The translations under genes and the position numbers were made by a program. Shown here one piece after another: positions 1 to 7,861 of a DNA stretch of 64,000 nucleotides. The DNA lies in NCBI RefSeq assembly GCF_038500265.1, contig NZ_CP150637.1:1711001-1775000 (forward strand), read 5' to 3'. Below the pieces are notes generated by a model. That model saw only the letters and a program-made list of their open reading frames with translations, was not told the DNA's origin and ran no database searches. How positions within the stretch are numbered: the first letter of the stretch is position 1; the number at the start of each line of letters is the position of its first letter. Origin of the DNA: Ignatzschineria larvae DSM 13226 (GTDB taxonomy: Bacteria; Pseudomonadota; Gammaproteobacteria; Cardiobacteriales; Wohlfahrtiimonadaceae).

Positions 1-240
1 GATTTTACTATTCATCGGGAAATTTAGAGGATCACCGGTCAATGTTCGCTTTAGGCGACGGGCAATGACTACACCTATAGTAGATACCGCTAAAGCACCC
101 ACCATTACCCATAAAAGCGCAGGATTCCAATCCCCGAAAGGATCTAAGAAACCTTGTACTACCGCGGGGTTCGCCATTCCTGAATAGAGTAATCCTAGAC
201 CAAAGAGAAGCCCTGATACAAAAGCGATTAATAGACGCAT
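1..240 (-). CDS. DUF6691 / YeeE-YedE half transporter, 3' end cut by window
   Basis: The visible 80 codons start at the ATG at 238-240 and run off the window start, so the C-terminus is missing. The N-terminus is a hydrophobic segment with a G-rich pattern (residues 1-20), followed by GMANPAVVQGFLD and a second membrane segment (about residues 42-60). This matches the DUF6691 half of split YeeE/YedE transporters, inner-membrane proteins linked to thiosulfate or other sulfur-compound uptake. The partner half lies immediately upstream with one base between the genes, the usual two-gene order. The adjacent ArsR regulator supports a sulfur role. The substrate is inferred, not visible. Confidence 0.8.
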   Translation of the reverse strand, partial: MRLLIAFVSGLLFGLGLLYSGMANPAVVQGFLDPFGDWNPALLWVMVGALAVSTIGVVIARRLKRTLTGDPLNFPMNSKI

Positions 241-241
241 C

Positions 242-661
242 TTAACCCCCCATCAAATGTTTTAAGACAAACACAGAGACACCGCCGGCAACCATAAAGA
301 TCACTGTAATCACTAATGACCCTGGTGCTAAACGCGCAATACCGCAAACACTATGGCCACTCGTGCAGCCTGAACCCATTGCTGATCCTACGCCGACTAG
401 AAGCCCACCGCCGATTAAAAGTGGTAATGAGGAGGTCACTTCAACTTCAGGTAATGCGCCAAAAATCAGATAATAGATTGAAGGTGACAGTAGTAAACCA
501 ATCATAAAGAGCACGCGCCAGTCTGTTATTCCTCGGCGACTTAATAGGTTAGTCGCAATACCGCTCACCCCCATAATACGCCCAAGGCCAAGCAGAAAGA
601 GCGCCGCAGCGAACCCAATAAAAAGCCCGCCAATCAGAGCGGGTTATGAAAACAGTGACAT
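242..661 (-). pseudogene. YeeE/YedE half transporter with in-frame stop at codon 6
   Basis: Read from the ATG at 659-661 the frame gives MSLFS, then TAA (plus-strand tta at 644-646), then PALIGGLFIGFAAALFLLG. The sequence after the stop is the conserved start of the YeeE/YedE (DUF395) fold: a membrane helix followed by GRIMGVSGI and later GGLLVGVGSAMGSGCTSGH. That motif carries the conserved cysteine of this family. The first ATG after the stop, at 572-574, would remove the first helix and leave only 110 residues. The gene is therefore probably inactive, unless it is read through, reinitiated from a non-ATG codon, or the stop is an assembly error. It sits one base from the DUF6691 partner and follows the ArsR gene, so the three probably formed one unit. 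Confidence 0.7.
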
Positions 662-670
662 AAATAAATA

Positions 671-979
671 CTACTCCCTAGGACAAAATAATCGATAAAT
701 AACCTCAAGTAATATGAGTACTTTAGGATCTTCCACTGAATAGTAGATCCACTTACCATCTCGACGGGTTTTAACAAGATTATCTGCTCGTAAGACGCCT
801 AATTGCTGAGAAAGTGTCGGTTGTTGAATGCCGGTAATCTCTTCTAGCATCGATACGGTATACTCCCCTTTGCTTAAATGACAAAGTAGCAGTAGCCGAT
901 CTTCATTACCAAAACGCTTTAAAAATTGCGTTGCCTCCCATGCACCCTTTTGCATCTCTTCGATATCCAACTTTTTCAT
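671..979 (-). CDS. BigR/SqrR-like ArsR-family sulfane-sulfur-responsive repressor
   Basis: A 102-residue winged-helix protein of ArsR type. The recognition helix region is around residues 45-70 (TVSMLEEITGIQQPTLSQQL), followed by the wing RRDGKWIYYSV. It has only two cysteines, C33 (LLLLCHL) and C99 (LFCPRE). They match in position the pair that forms a per- or tetrasulfide bridge in BigR and SqrR, and metal-binding ArsR motifs are absent. The gene lies 9 bp upstream of the YeeE/YedE genes and probably controls them. A good ribosome binding site (AGGGAAGAG) precedes the ATG. A perfect AT-rich palindrome 26-39 bases upstream is a likely autoregulatory operator. The family is clear; the sulfane-sulfur signal is inferred from the cysteines and the neighbours. 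Confidence 0.85.
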   Translation of the reverse strand: MKKLDIEEMQKGAWEATQFLKRFGNEDRLLLLCHLSKGEYTVSMLEEITGIQQPTLSQQLGVLRADNLVKTRRDGKWIYYSVEDPKVLILLEVIYRLFCPRE

Positions 980-993
980 TTCTCTTCCCTAAA

Positions 994-1018
994 GATGAAC
1001 CCTCATATTGCTCAATAT
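994..1018 (-). promoter_or_regulatory. Candidate operator of the BigR-like repressor
   Basis: ATATTG-CT-CAATAT is a perfect 6+6 inverted repeat at 1005-1018, upstream of the ArsR start at 979. BigR/SqrR-type operators are AT-rich ATATT/AATAT palindromes. On the minus strand the palindrome runs straight into TATGAGGGTTCATC (994-1007), a 14-mer found again upstream of the rhodanese gene at 1894-1907. The pair suggests one regulator for both genes. Confidence 0.55.
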
Positions 1019-1217
1019 AAATCCATCCATCATTATATATAAAAATAATCTATTTAAAAGTAATTTGTAACAATCAACCACTTCTTATGAACCAAGCTCT
1101 GTTTCTAATAATATCTACAATAGATATCACATTAATACTATATAAATAGTCACATACCATAAATGCGTCTTCACTAAGTCACATTCTATACATTTTGACT
1201 CTCTAATCCTGTACTAT

Positions 1218-1664
1218 TTAAGATTCTAACGGCTCAAATAATGCGATATAAGCCTCATATCCTTCTTCTGCCAATTGATCTTTTGGAATAAAGCGTAATG
1301 CTGCCGAGTTAATACAATAGCGCAACCCACCGAGTTCCTGAGGACCATCTTCAAAAACATGCCCTAAGTGGGAGTCTGCGGTTTGACTCCGAACCTCGGT
1401 TCGATGATAACCATAAGAGAAATCCTCGTTCTCAATAATCTCTTCTTCTTTGAGGGGTTTCGCAAAAGCAGGCCAACCACAGCCGGCATCAAATTTGTCT
1501 TTAGAAGAGAATAGTGCTTCCCCTGAAACGATATCCACATAAATCCCCTCTTCAAAATGTTGATCATATTCATTCTTGAAAGGTGGCTCTGTCCCATTTT
1601 CCTGAGTGACATAATATTGCATCTCTGTTAAACGTTTTTTTAAATCATCTTTTTTATGCGTCAT
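1218..1664 (-). CDS. msrB: Peptide-methionine (R)-S-oxide reductase
   Basis: A 148-residue MsrB. It reduces the R epimer of methionine sulfoxide in proteins, using a catalytic cysteine that is recycled through a second cysteine and thioredoxin. The signatures are GCGWPAF (C62, resolving position), the HRTEVRS segment, DSHLGHVF and [11 protein letters not shown] with catalytic C117. The two CxxC zinc knuckles of many MsrBs are absent, so this is the zinc-free form. There is no signal peptide, so it is cytoplasmic. It stands alone between the ArsR gene and the rhodanese gene; its placement in a sulfur/redox neighbourhood fits protein repair during oxidative stress. Confidence 0.95.
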   Translation of the reverse strand: MTHKKDDLKKRLTEMQYYVTQENGTEPPFKNEYDQHFEEGIYVDIVSGEALFSSKDKFDAGCGWPAFAKPLKEEEIIENEDFSYGYHRTEVRSQTADSHLGHVFEDGPQELGGLRYCINSAALRFIPKDQLAEEGYEAYIALFEPLES

Positions 1665-1893
1665 ACCGTTTTCCCCTTATTAAATTTTAAGCTATTTCTG
1701 ATAGTCATTGATCAATAGATCACTGGTTTATCTGAGTTTCTATGTAATAGCACGATATACTCATGCCTTCGGTAGACTTTACAATATTTTAAATAACAAT
1801 AAAACACTCTATCAGCGTCCTTTCAATTTATATTTTTTGTTAATTTTCAAAAAGTAACGCAACAACTATTTGAAAATAAAACATATACTATAT

Positions 1894-1907
1894 TATGAGG
1901 GTTCATC
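1894..1907 (+). promoter_or_regulatory. Second copy of the shared 14-nt motif, upstream of the rhodanese gene
   Basis: TATGAGGGTTCATC here is identical to the minus-strand sequence at 994-1007 in front of the ArsR repressor. It is preceded by AT-rich TATACTATAT, a weaker version of the palindrome at 1005-1018. It lies 92 bases upstream of the rhodanese ATG, where an operator could act. Function is inferred from the repetition. Confidence 0.45.
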
Positions 1908-1998
1908 CGTAGAATCATAAAACAATCCCTACAATATCCGTTATACTTTGCTTTTAATTTCTATTTTTATAACGCATAAATATGCGAAAGGAGAATAC

Positions 1999-2271
1999 AT
2001 GCTCATAATCGATGTTCGTACACCACATGAATATGCCCAAGGCCATCTTGATGGCGCCATTTTAATTGAATATCAAAATATTATTGATGAGATCAGAGAT
2101 TATGTCGATGATAAAGAGACACCGATCGGACTCTATTGCGCGGCCGGCGCACGCTCAGGTATCGCCGCCTTTATGTTAGCGCAACATGGTTACACGCATG
2201 CCGTTAATCTAGGTGCTTATAGCGATCTTCTACAACAATATCCCAAAGCCAGTTTAATCACTGACCTATGA
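1999..2271 (+). CDS. Single-domain rhodanese (sulfurtransferase)
   Basis: A 90-residue rhodanese-fold protein that moves sulfane sulfur through a cysteine persulfide. The N-terminus MLIIDVRTPHEYAQGHLDGA is the conserved substrate-domain opening, and the active-site loop is LYCAAGARSG with the catalytic cysteine near residue 49. The start at 1999 is chosen because AAGGAG lies 7 bases upstream and the rhodanese fold begins at once; an in-frame ATG at 1948 would add 17 residues with no homology and no ribosome binding site. There is no signal peptide. The size matches GlpE/PspE-like cytoplasmic rhodaneses. The upstream motif shared with the BigR-like gene suggests induction by reactive sulfur. 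Confidence 0.9.
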   Translation: MLIIDVRTPHEYAQGHLDGAILIEYQNIIDEIRDYVDDKETPIGLYCAAGARSGIAAFMLAQHGYTHAVNLGAYSDLLQQYPKASLITDL

Positions 2272-2636
2272 AATGATTATCCTCAGTTCAATAAGCCATT
2301 AATCCTCTAAGAAGAATCTTGAAAGTATCAGCGCACTATCGTAACACCATAACAAATATCACTAAATAGAGCAGCTGATTGTACGTCTCTTGCCCTCTAT
2401 TTTTAATAGTGAATCGTGACTAACACAATCGTTGAAAATAAACGTGATATACTAACAGCGCCTTTATGCACGTTATCATTTTGATAATACAACAATGACA
2501 TAAGAATCATGAGTCAATACGGCATTTTTATCTATTAAAATTATATTGTGCAAAAACTTGTAATCCTCGGTGCGTAACATCACTATGGAAATTCATACAT
2601 TCTTACCACTTAAAGAAGAAATATAATTAATCGACT
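2272..2636. other. Spacer between the rhodanese and antiporter genes
   Basis: 365 AT-rich bases without a credible gene. AAATAGAG (2364-2371) and CTCTATTT (from 2395) can pair across a loop of about 23 bases and are followed by a T run, a possible weak terminator for the rhodanese gene. The rest presumably holds the antiporter promoter, but I cannot assign -35/-10 boxes with confidence. Confidence 0.4.
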
Positions 2637-4415
2637 ATGAGTATTTTCATTACGATCTTTGTGATTATCTTATTAATAGCGCTCTCGAGCTCTATCTATA
2701 AAATTCTCCCATTTAATCTCCCTCTCCCTTTCATTCAGATCATCTTAGGGGCGGTAGTTTCATGGCCAAATAACGGCTTTCATGTCACCTTTGACCCTGA
2801 GCTCTTTATGCTCCTCTTTATTCCGCCATTACTCTTTGAAGATGGACGGAAGATGCCGCTACGGGAATTTTTTCATTCAGGTCGGGAGATCGTTAGCTTA
2901 GCACTCGTCTTAGTCTTTGTAACCGTTGTGGGTTTAGGTTATGTAATCTACTTCTTTATGCCGGAGATGTCGCTGCCTGTAGCGTTTGCCTTAGCTGCAA
3001 TTCTTTCGCCAACGGATGCCGTTGCACTCTCAAGTATCGTCGGTAAAGGTCGTCTTTCTCATCGGTTAATGCAGGTGCTTGAAGGGGAAGCGCTGATGAA
3101 TGATGCCTCTGCTCTGGTGTCACTCAAATTTGCCATCGCCGTAGCGCTTGGTATTACTGCGCTCTCAACGGCGCATGATTATGCAATGCTCAGCCTCACT
3201 TTCCTTAAAATGGCAGTAGGCGGTATTTTAATCGGGATCGCTTTTACCTGGCTCTATGTGCAATTTATTCTCTTCTTAAGCCGATTACAAAATGATGAGA
3301 TGGGATCGCAAATGATTCTCATCATGCTTCTCCCTTTCGGTTCTTATGCTATTGCCGAATTATTAGAGTTCTCAGGGATTCTCTCAGCGGTTGCAGCCGG
3401 TATGACCTTAGGTTATTCTAAACTCATGCAAAATACGCCTGTTCAAACGCGTATTCGTGCCAATAATGTCTGGGGATTACTTGAGTATCTACTGAATGGT
3501 GCGGTTTTCTTGATGCTTGGCTTACAGATCCCCGGGATCTTTGAAAATGCTTATTCCGATGCCCTTGTTGACCCTTCAACCACCTTTACCACGCTCTTAG
3601 GCGATATTGTTCTTATCTATCTTGCACTTCTGTTACTACGCTTTTTATGGGTCGCATTACTGCGTCTATTAAGTCCTTATACGCCTTTCAAAAAGCCAAT
3701 GTCATTTGCTTCAATGACTTTTAAAGAGCTACTCATTCTGACCTTCTCGGGTGTTCGAGGAACTGTCACCTTATCAGCGGCACTCTCTATTCCGCTACTA
3801 ATCTCTACCAATCCCGACGTACCTTTCCCCGCTCGTTATCAAGTGATCTTCTTATCAGCAGGGATTATTATCCTCTCTCTTGTCACTGCGGCTTTAGTGC
3901 TTCCTATTTTATTACGGAAGAAAAAATCAGCCAATGATGTCCATGTAGAAGTTGAAAATAATAAAGAGGAACAAGAGATTCGTTCTGAAATCGCAACAGC
4001 GGCAATTGATGCAGTGAAATCTACTGCCGAAACCTTACTTAATAAAGCGATGAAAGAGCAACAAATCGCGGCTAAAGCCAAAGAAGATCAGAAGCAAGAG
4101 ACCGATATCGTATCGGAAAATACTGAAAAGAGTGAAGAAGAGCTCAATGAAGAGGCCACACTCTTTATCTCTCAAATTATGAATCACGTAATCAGTGAAA
4201 TTGAGCAAGTCAATCATATGATCGAAAAAACCAAAGAGACTGATGCTATTGAGGTACATATGCGCCTTGCTGCTGTTCGTGCCGAGCGCAGGAAACTCTT
4301 TGAGTTAAAATCTAAAAATCGTTTGAGTGCCGAACTCTATGCGAATCTACTCTATGAGTTAGATCTTGCAGAAGCCCTTATTTTGGGAAGATCCCCGATC
4401 CATCCAAACAATTAA
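2637..4415 (+). CDS. CPA1-family Na+/H+ antiporter
   Basis: A 592-residue inner-membrane cation/proton exchanger of the NhaP/CPA1 family. About twelve hydrophobic segments fill residues 1-430. The ion-binding region AAILSPTDAVAL (about 120-131) and EGEALMNDASALV (about 153-165), with its acidic ND pair, are the family signatures; a later SGVRGTVTLSAAL matches the conserved arginine helix. Residues 430-592 form a charged cytoplasmic tail rich in E, K and A, likely coiled coil, of the size seen in NhaP proteins with regulatory tails. The ribosome binding site is poor (GAAGAA about 16 bases upstream). A strong hairpin follows the gene, so it is probably monocistronic. The ion (Na+, K+ or Li+) cannot be read from sequence. 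Confidence 0.92.
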   Translation: MSIFITIFVIILLIALSSSIYKILPFNLPLPFIQIILGAVVSWPNNGFHVTFDPELFMLLFIPPLLFEDGRKMPLREFFHSGREIVSLALVLVFVTVVGLGYVIYFFMPEMSLPVAFALAAILSPTDAVALSSIVGKGRLSHRLMQVLEGEALMNDASALVSLKFAIAVALGITALSTAHDYAMLSLTFLKMAVGGILIGIAFTWLYVQFILFLSRLQNDEMGSQMILIMLLPFGSYAIAELLEFSGILSAVAAGMTLGYSKLMQNTPVQTRIRANNVWGLLEYLLNGAVFLMLGLQIPGIFENAYSDALVDPSTTFTTLLGDIVLIYLALLLLRFLWVALLRLLSPYTPFKKPMSFASMTFKELLILTFSGVRGTVTLSAALSIPLLISTNPDVPFPARYQVIFLSAGIIILSLVTAALVLPILLRKKKSANDVHVEVENNKEEQEIRSEIATAAIDAVKSTAETLLNKAMKEQQIAAKAKEDQKQETDIVSENTEKSEEELNEEATLFISQIMNHVISEIEQVNHMIEKTKETDAIEVHMRLAAVRAERRKLFELKSKNRLSAELYANLLYELDLAEALILGRSPIHPNN

Positions 4416-4441
4416 GGCCTGCCCCCTTATCATAAGAGTTC

Positions 4442-4497
4442 AATCCTCCGTGATTTTCATGATAAACAACCCATGATGATCACCGAGGATTTTTTAT
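4442..4497 (+). terminator. Rho-independent terminator of the antiporter gene
   Basis: AATCCTCCGTGAT (4442-4454) pairs with ATCACCGAGGATT (4479-4491) at 12 of 13 positions, and the second arm runs into a T tract at 4490-4495. Confidence 0.8.
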
Positions 4498-4505
4498 CCT
4501 ACTTA

Positions 4506-4678
4506 TATAGTGAATTTGGTTTAAGAAAAGTAGTTTTTAAGTAGCTAGTGTGGGGTTTTAAAAGAAGATCAAACCGTACTCAACAACACTTCAAGATGCC
4601 GGATAGAACAGCCTCCTCGCCTAGATCAGCTGATGCGCCGGCATTTGGATAAGCTTATTTTGAACCGATATTACTATA
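4506..4678. mobile_element. MITE-like element, copy 1 (173 bp)
   Basis: A non-coding element bounded by imperfect inverted termini. The left end reads TATAGTGAATTTGGTTTAAG and the inverted right end TATAGTAATATCGGTTCAAA. A second copy lies at 9361-9535, roughly 80-85% identical by eye over the full length, including a central block with GATGCCGGATAGAACA and GATCAGCTGATGCGCC. It has no frame for a protein. TATAG...CTATA ends with a TA target recall Correia elements of Neisseria, but the interior differs. It lies between two converging genes and their terminators. Confidence 0.75.
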
Positions 4679-4692
4679 TTTTATGCTACTTA

Positions 4693-4729
4693 TAAAAAAG
4701 ATCCTCAAGGTAGTGTATTGAGGATCTTA
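4693..4729 (-). terminator. Rho-independent terminator of the tsdA operon
   Basis: On the minus strand AAGATCCTCA (4719-4728) pairs with TGAGGATCTT (4699-4708) and is followed by TTTTTTATA. It lies about 100 bases beyond the tsdA-like stop codon. Confidence 0.75.
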
Positions 4730-4825
4730 GATCGATTATTCATTCATGAACTTTTATGAATGAAGTTTTATGATTGAACTATATAATTTCACTATATCAT
4801 AGAGTTATATAATTAAACTTCACAA

Positions 4826-5791
4826 TTAATAGCGCGCATCTTTTGGCTTTTTACCATTCGGCCAGTCGTTGACTTTACCTGGGAAATCAGGTCTTGGTAA
4901 GTGGGTAAAATACTCAGAGACATCTACCGCTTCTTGGTCGGTTAATACATGACCTTGTCCCCAAGCGCCCTCTTTCTGTACCGCCATTGGCATATTGTAT
5001 TTCACAAAGCTAGCTGCTTTATAAGTTCTCGCCATACCGGCACCGATATTGAAAGATTCAGGCCCCCAAAGTGGTGGGAAGATCAAATTTCCTCGTTTAT
5101 CCTTAAGCCCTTCCCCTTGATCACCATGACAGGTTGCACAATGTTGCTCATAAACAAGGCGGCCATTTTCAGGATTTGGCGTTAACTCTTCGATAGGTCC
5201 GGCATTCACGACATCCACTTTCGCACCTTTAGGTTGCGATTGACTGAGCCAATCCATATAAGCGATCATCGCTTGCATCTCTCTTGACTCAGGATTCAGC
5301 GGCTTACCATTCATCGAACGTTGGAAGCAGCCATTGATACGACCGACTAAATCTACCATTTTGCCAGAACGTGGCATCACCTTCGGATATTGATGGGAAG
5401 TTGTAAGGTATGGCGCACCATAATTCGCCTTTCCTTCAGCAATATGACAACTATTACAGTTCATCGTTGCGCCAGTATTTTCAGGTAACATTCGCTTAGT
5501 TTCATTTAGCAGTAATTTCCCATACATAATCTCTTTCGCATTCGGTTCTTTTAAGATCTCAAGATCAGAGGGTACTGTATACCAACCAAGATCATGACCC
5601 TCTTGATCCACCATTGCAAAGCGCTCAGGATCAGCTTCTGCTAAGTTCACTGCCATCGCTTGAGCGCCTATCATCATCACCCCTGTTAAAAGCGATAATA
5701 ATAATGAACGTTTAAAACCCTTCACCCGAGTGAATGTTGCTTTTGCACGCTTCGTTAAAGTGGTGCCGTTTTTCATCACATTTTTACGCAT
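4826..5791 (-). CDS. tsdA: Di-heme cytochrome c, TsdA-like thiosulfate dehydrogenase
   Basis: A 321-residue periplasmic c-type cytochrome. After a long basic N-region comes a signal peptide (about residues 28-47, ending AQAMA). Two heme-binding motifs are present: CNSCH (112-116) and CATCH (218-222). The segment around C155 (RINGCFQRSMNGKPL) matches the TsdA family, where a conserved cysteine in the first domain ligates the active-site heme iron. TsdA joins two thiosulfates into tetrathionate or works in reverse. The gene lies 13 bp downstream of a tri-heme cytochrome c gene, which could pass electrons to or from it, and a terminator follows. The family match is good; reaction direction cannot be judged here. 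Confidence 0.85.
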   Translation of the reverse strand: MRKNVMKNGTTLTKRAKATFTRVKGFKRSLLLSLLTGVMMIGAQAMAVNLAEADPERFAMVDQEGHDLGWYTVPSDLEILKEPNAKEIMYGKLLLNETKRMLPENTGATMNCNSCHIAEGKANYGAPYLTTSHQYPKVMPRSGKMVDLVGRINGCFQRSMNGKPLNPESREMQAMIAYMDWLSQSQPKGAKVDVVNAGPIEELTPNPENGRLVYEQHCATCHGDQGEGLKDKRGNLIFPPLWGPESFNIGAGMARTYKAASFVKYNMPMAVQKEGAWGQGHVLTDQEAVDVSEYFTHLPRPDFPGKVNDWPNGKKPKDARY

Positions 5792-5804
5792 ATTGATAAT
5801 CTCC

Positions 5805-7145
5805 CTAGTTTAAAGTGATATTTGGCGCTTTATTGCGTAAGAATTCACGAATCTCAGCCACCTCTTCTGGCTTAACTTCCGGCGCTGTGTTATTCCAGCT
5901 ATTACGAATAAAGTTGATAATCGTAGCCACCTCATCATCACTTAGATGATTAAATGCCGGCATCGTAAATGCCATACGATCTGCCGGTGTATCTGGCATT
6001 TTGCCCCCTTCTAAGGTGACTTGAATCACTGAATGAGCGTTATTGGCTAATACCGCACTATTGAGATTCAGGGCTGGAAATATCCGAGGAACACCATCAC
6101 CATCGGCTCGATGGCATGCATAGCAATGTTCAACATAGAGAATGGCACCAGGATCACTATATTCACCTGAGAGCAGTAGATCGGTTGTTGTATCCTCTTT
6201 CTTTGGTAACTCTAACATCTTATTAGGTGCCGGCGAGAGTTGCTTTAAGTAAGCCGCCGTTGCATTAAGATCCTGATCACTCCAATATTGCGAGCTATGT
6301 TGTACTACATCGGCCATTGCACCAAAGGCAATCACTTTATCCGTACGACCTGTTTTTAAGAACTCCACAATCTCAGCTTCATCCCATAATTTCAAGCCTT
6401 GCACTTCGCCACGTAAGCTTTTTGCACGCCAACCATCAATCACAGCTCCTGAGAGATAGAGATTTGAATTGTTCGATAATGCTTTCTCTTCATAAGCAAG
6501 ACCACGCGGCGTATGGCAAGCACCACAATGCCCAGGTCCTTCGACAATATAAGCCCCATGATTTTCAATATCACTCAATGCAGGATTAGGTTCAAAATCC
6601 CGAATCGGAGAGAAGAGTAATTGCCAATAAGCCACCGGCCAACGCATACTCACAATCCATGGGAATGTGGTCGGTGCATTTGCTTTCTTCACTGCCGGCA
6701 CTGCTTCCATAAAGTAGGCATAGAGCGCTTCCATATCTTCATCCGGCATAATGGTGTACGAGGTATAAGGCATCGCCGGATAGAGTGGCGAATCATCTTT
6801 ACGAACCCCATGTTTTACCGCATTAATAAATTCTGTGAGCGAATAGTTACCGATCCCTGTTTCCGCATCCGGCGTAATATTCGTTGAGTAGATTGCCCCG
6901 AAAGGTGTTTGCATCGCAAGACCACCGCTATATTCAGCTTCACCCGGCACTGTATGGCAAGCTGCACAATCTGAAAGGCGGGCAATATATTCACCACGCG
7001 CGATCAGTTCATCATTGTATGTAATGGCGGTCGCATTATCAGGTTCCGGGGCTTTACGGGATTTCACTACTAATGCAGCGCCCGCATAGACGGCGATAAA
7101 TCCTATCACGCAGATAGCGATTAGCCAGCTAATGATTTTCTTCAT
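5805..7145 (-). CDS. Membrane-anchored tri-heme cytochrome c
   Basis: A 446-residue protein with an uncleaved-looking N-terminal membrane anchor (residues 4-27) and three CxxCH heme sites: CAACH (60-64), CGACH (207-211) and CYACH (341-345). The layout and the TNITPDAETGIGNYS segment match the cytochrome c subunits of membrane alcohol/gluconate dehydrogenases (AdhB/GADH-like). No dehydrogenase partner of that kind is near. Instead it precedes the tsdA-like gene by 13 bp, which suggests it links thiosulfate/tetrathionate chemistry to the respiratory chain. The family is clear; that partner role is inference. Confidence 0.85.
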   Translation of the reverse strand: MKKIISWLIAICVIGFIAVYAGAALVVKSRKAPEPDNATAITYNDELIARGEYIARLSDCAACHTVPGEAEYSGGLAMQTPFGAIYSTNITPDAETGIGNYSLTEFINAVKHGVRKDDSPLYPAMPYTSYTIMPDEDMEALYAYFMEAVPAVKKANAPTTFPWIVSMRWPVAYWQLLFSPIRDFEPNPALSDIENHGAYIVEGPGHCGACHTPRGLAYEEKALSNNSNLYLSGAVIDGWRAKSLRGEVQGLKLWDEAEIVEFLKTGRTDKVIAFGAMADVVQHSSQYWSDQDLNATAAYLKQLSPAPNKMLELPKKEDTTTDLLLSGEYSDPGAILYVEHCYACHRADGDGVPRIFPALNLNSAVLANNAHSVIQVTLEGGKMPDTPADRMAFTMPAFNHLSDDEVATIINFIRNSWNNTAPEVKPEEVAEIREFLRNKAPNITLN

Positions 7146-7861
7146 AATTTTTCCTTCTAAAAGTACACAATAACTTATTCAATTCCCGTCAAACTCTCAC
7201 TTTAAACTTGCTTTAAATTTGCTTTGGATTTTTAAATCTCTTGCTTGCAAGCTTTTTGTAACCTCTTCTTTTAATTTTTATCTTGTTTTTTATCTTAGTT
7301 TTTATTTTTGATATTAATAATTAGCTTTTAAAACCCATAATTTTCAATATTTCTAGTTAGCAATAAAATCATAATTATGGCTCAATGAGTTATGAAACAT
7401 ACCCTAACCTCTTGCAATACCATTATTGAAACGTGGCATCACTACATTCCCTATAGGTTTTATTCAAATATATCGAATATGTCGACACATAGTACACTGC
7501 CTTTATCAATCAAAAGATGACTTTAGTCAAATTAATAGAGCAAGAAAATATAAACCTTTTTTTAAACAAATTATTTTTATAAAAACAATAGAAGTTTCAT
7601 ACCATTAAACTCATACCATAAATGAGAATCGTTCTTTTTGAACAAAATAAAAAGCTGATTTTTTCACATTTATTTTCGAAATTTTCGATGATCTTAACCC
7701 TTAAATATCGTTATAAAGCGACTATAAAATCACTATCATAAATAATTAGGAAAAAAGAGATATTGCCTAAAGGACTTATGCGCTTCAATTTGATAAAATT
7801 CGTAACATTCGACATAAAGATGCCTTATAGATTCACAATAGAACAACTCAAGGAAAACAAT
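7146..7861. other. Long AT-rich spacer between divergent genes
   Basis: About 715 bases without a convincing gene. It separates the divergent cytochrome and manB genes and should hold both promoters. An 11-bp degenerate tandem repeat occurs at 7200-7232 (CTTTAAACTTG, CTTTAAATTTG, CTTTGGATTTT), and T-rich repeats with TTTTTATCTT follow to about 7310. A 60-codon frame at 7426-7608 has no ribosome binding site or recognizable sequence. Confidence 0.5.

Noticed and set aside
4739-4764. Second hairpin TTCATTCAT/ATGAATGAA as an extra terminator
   Set aside because: A/T-rich stem with no clear T run beyond it; the stronger hairpin at 4693-4729 already explains termination.
7426-7608. 60-codon frame in the cytochrome/manB spacer
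   Set aside because: No ribosome binding site, AT-driven composition and no family resemblance.
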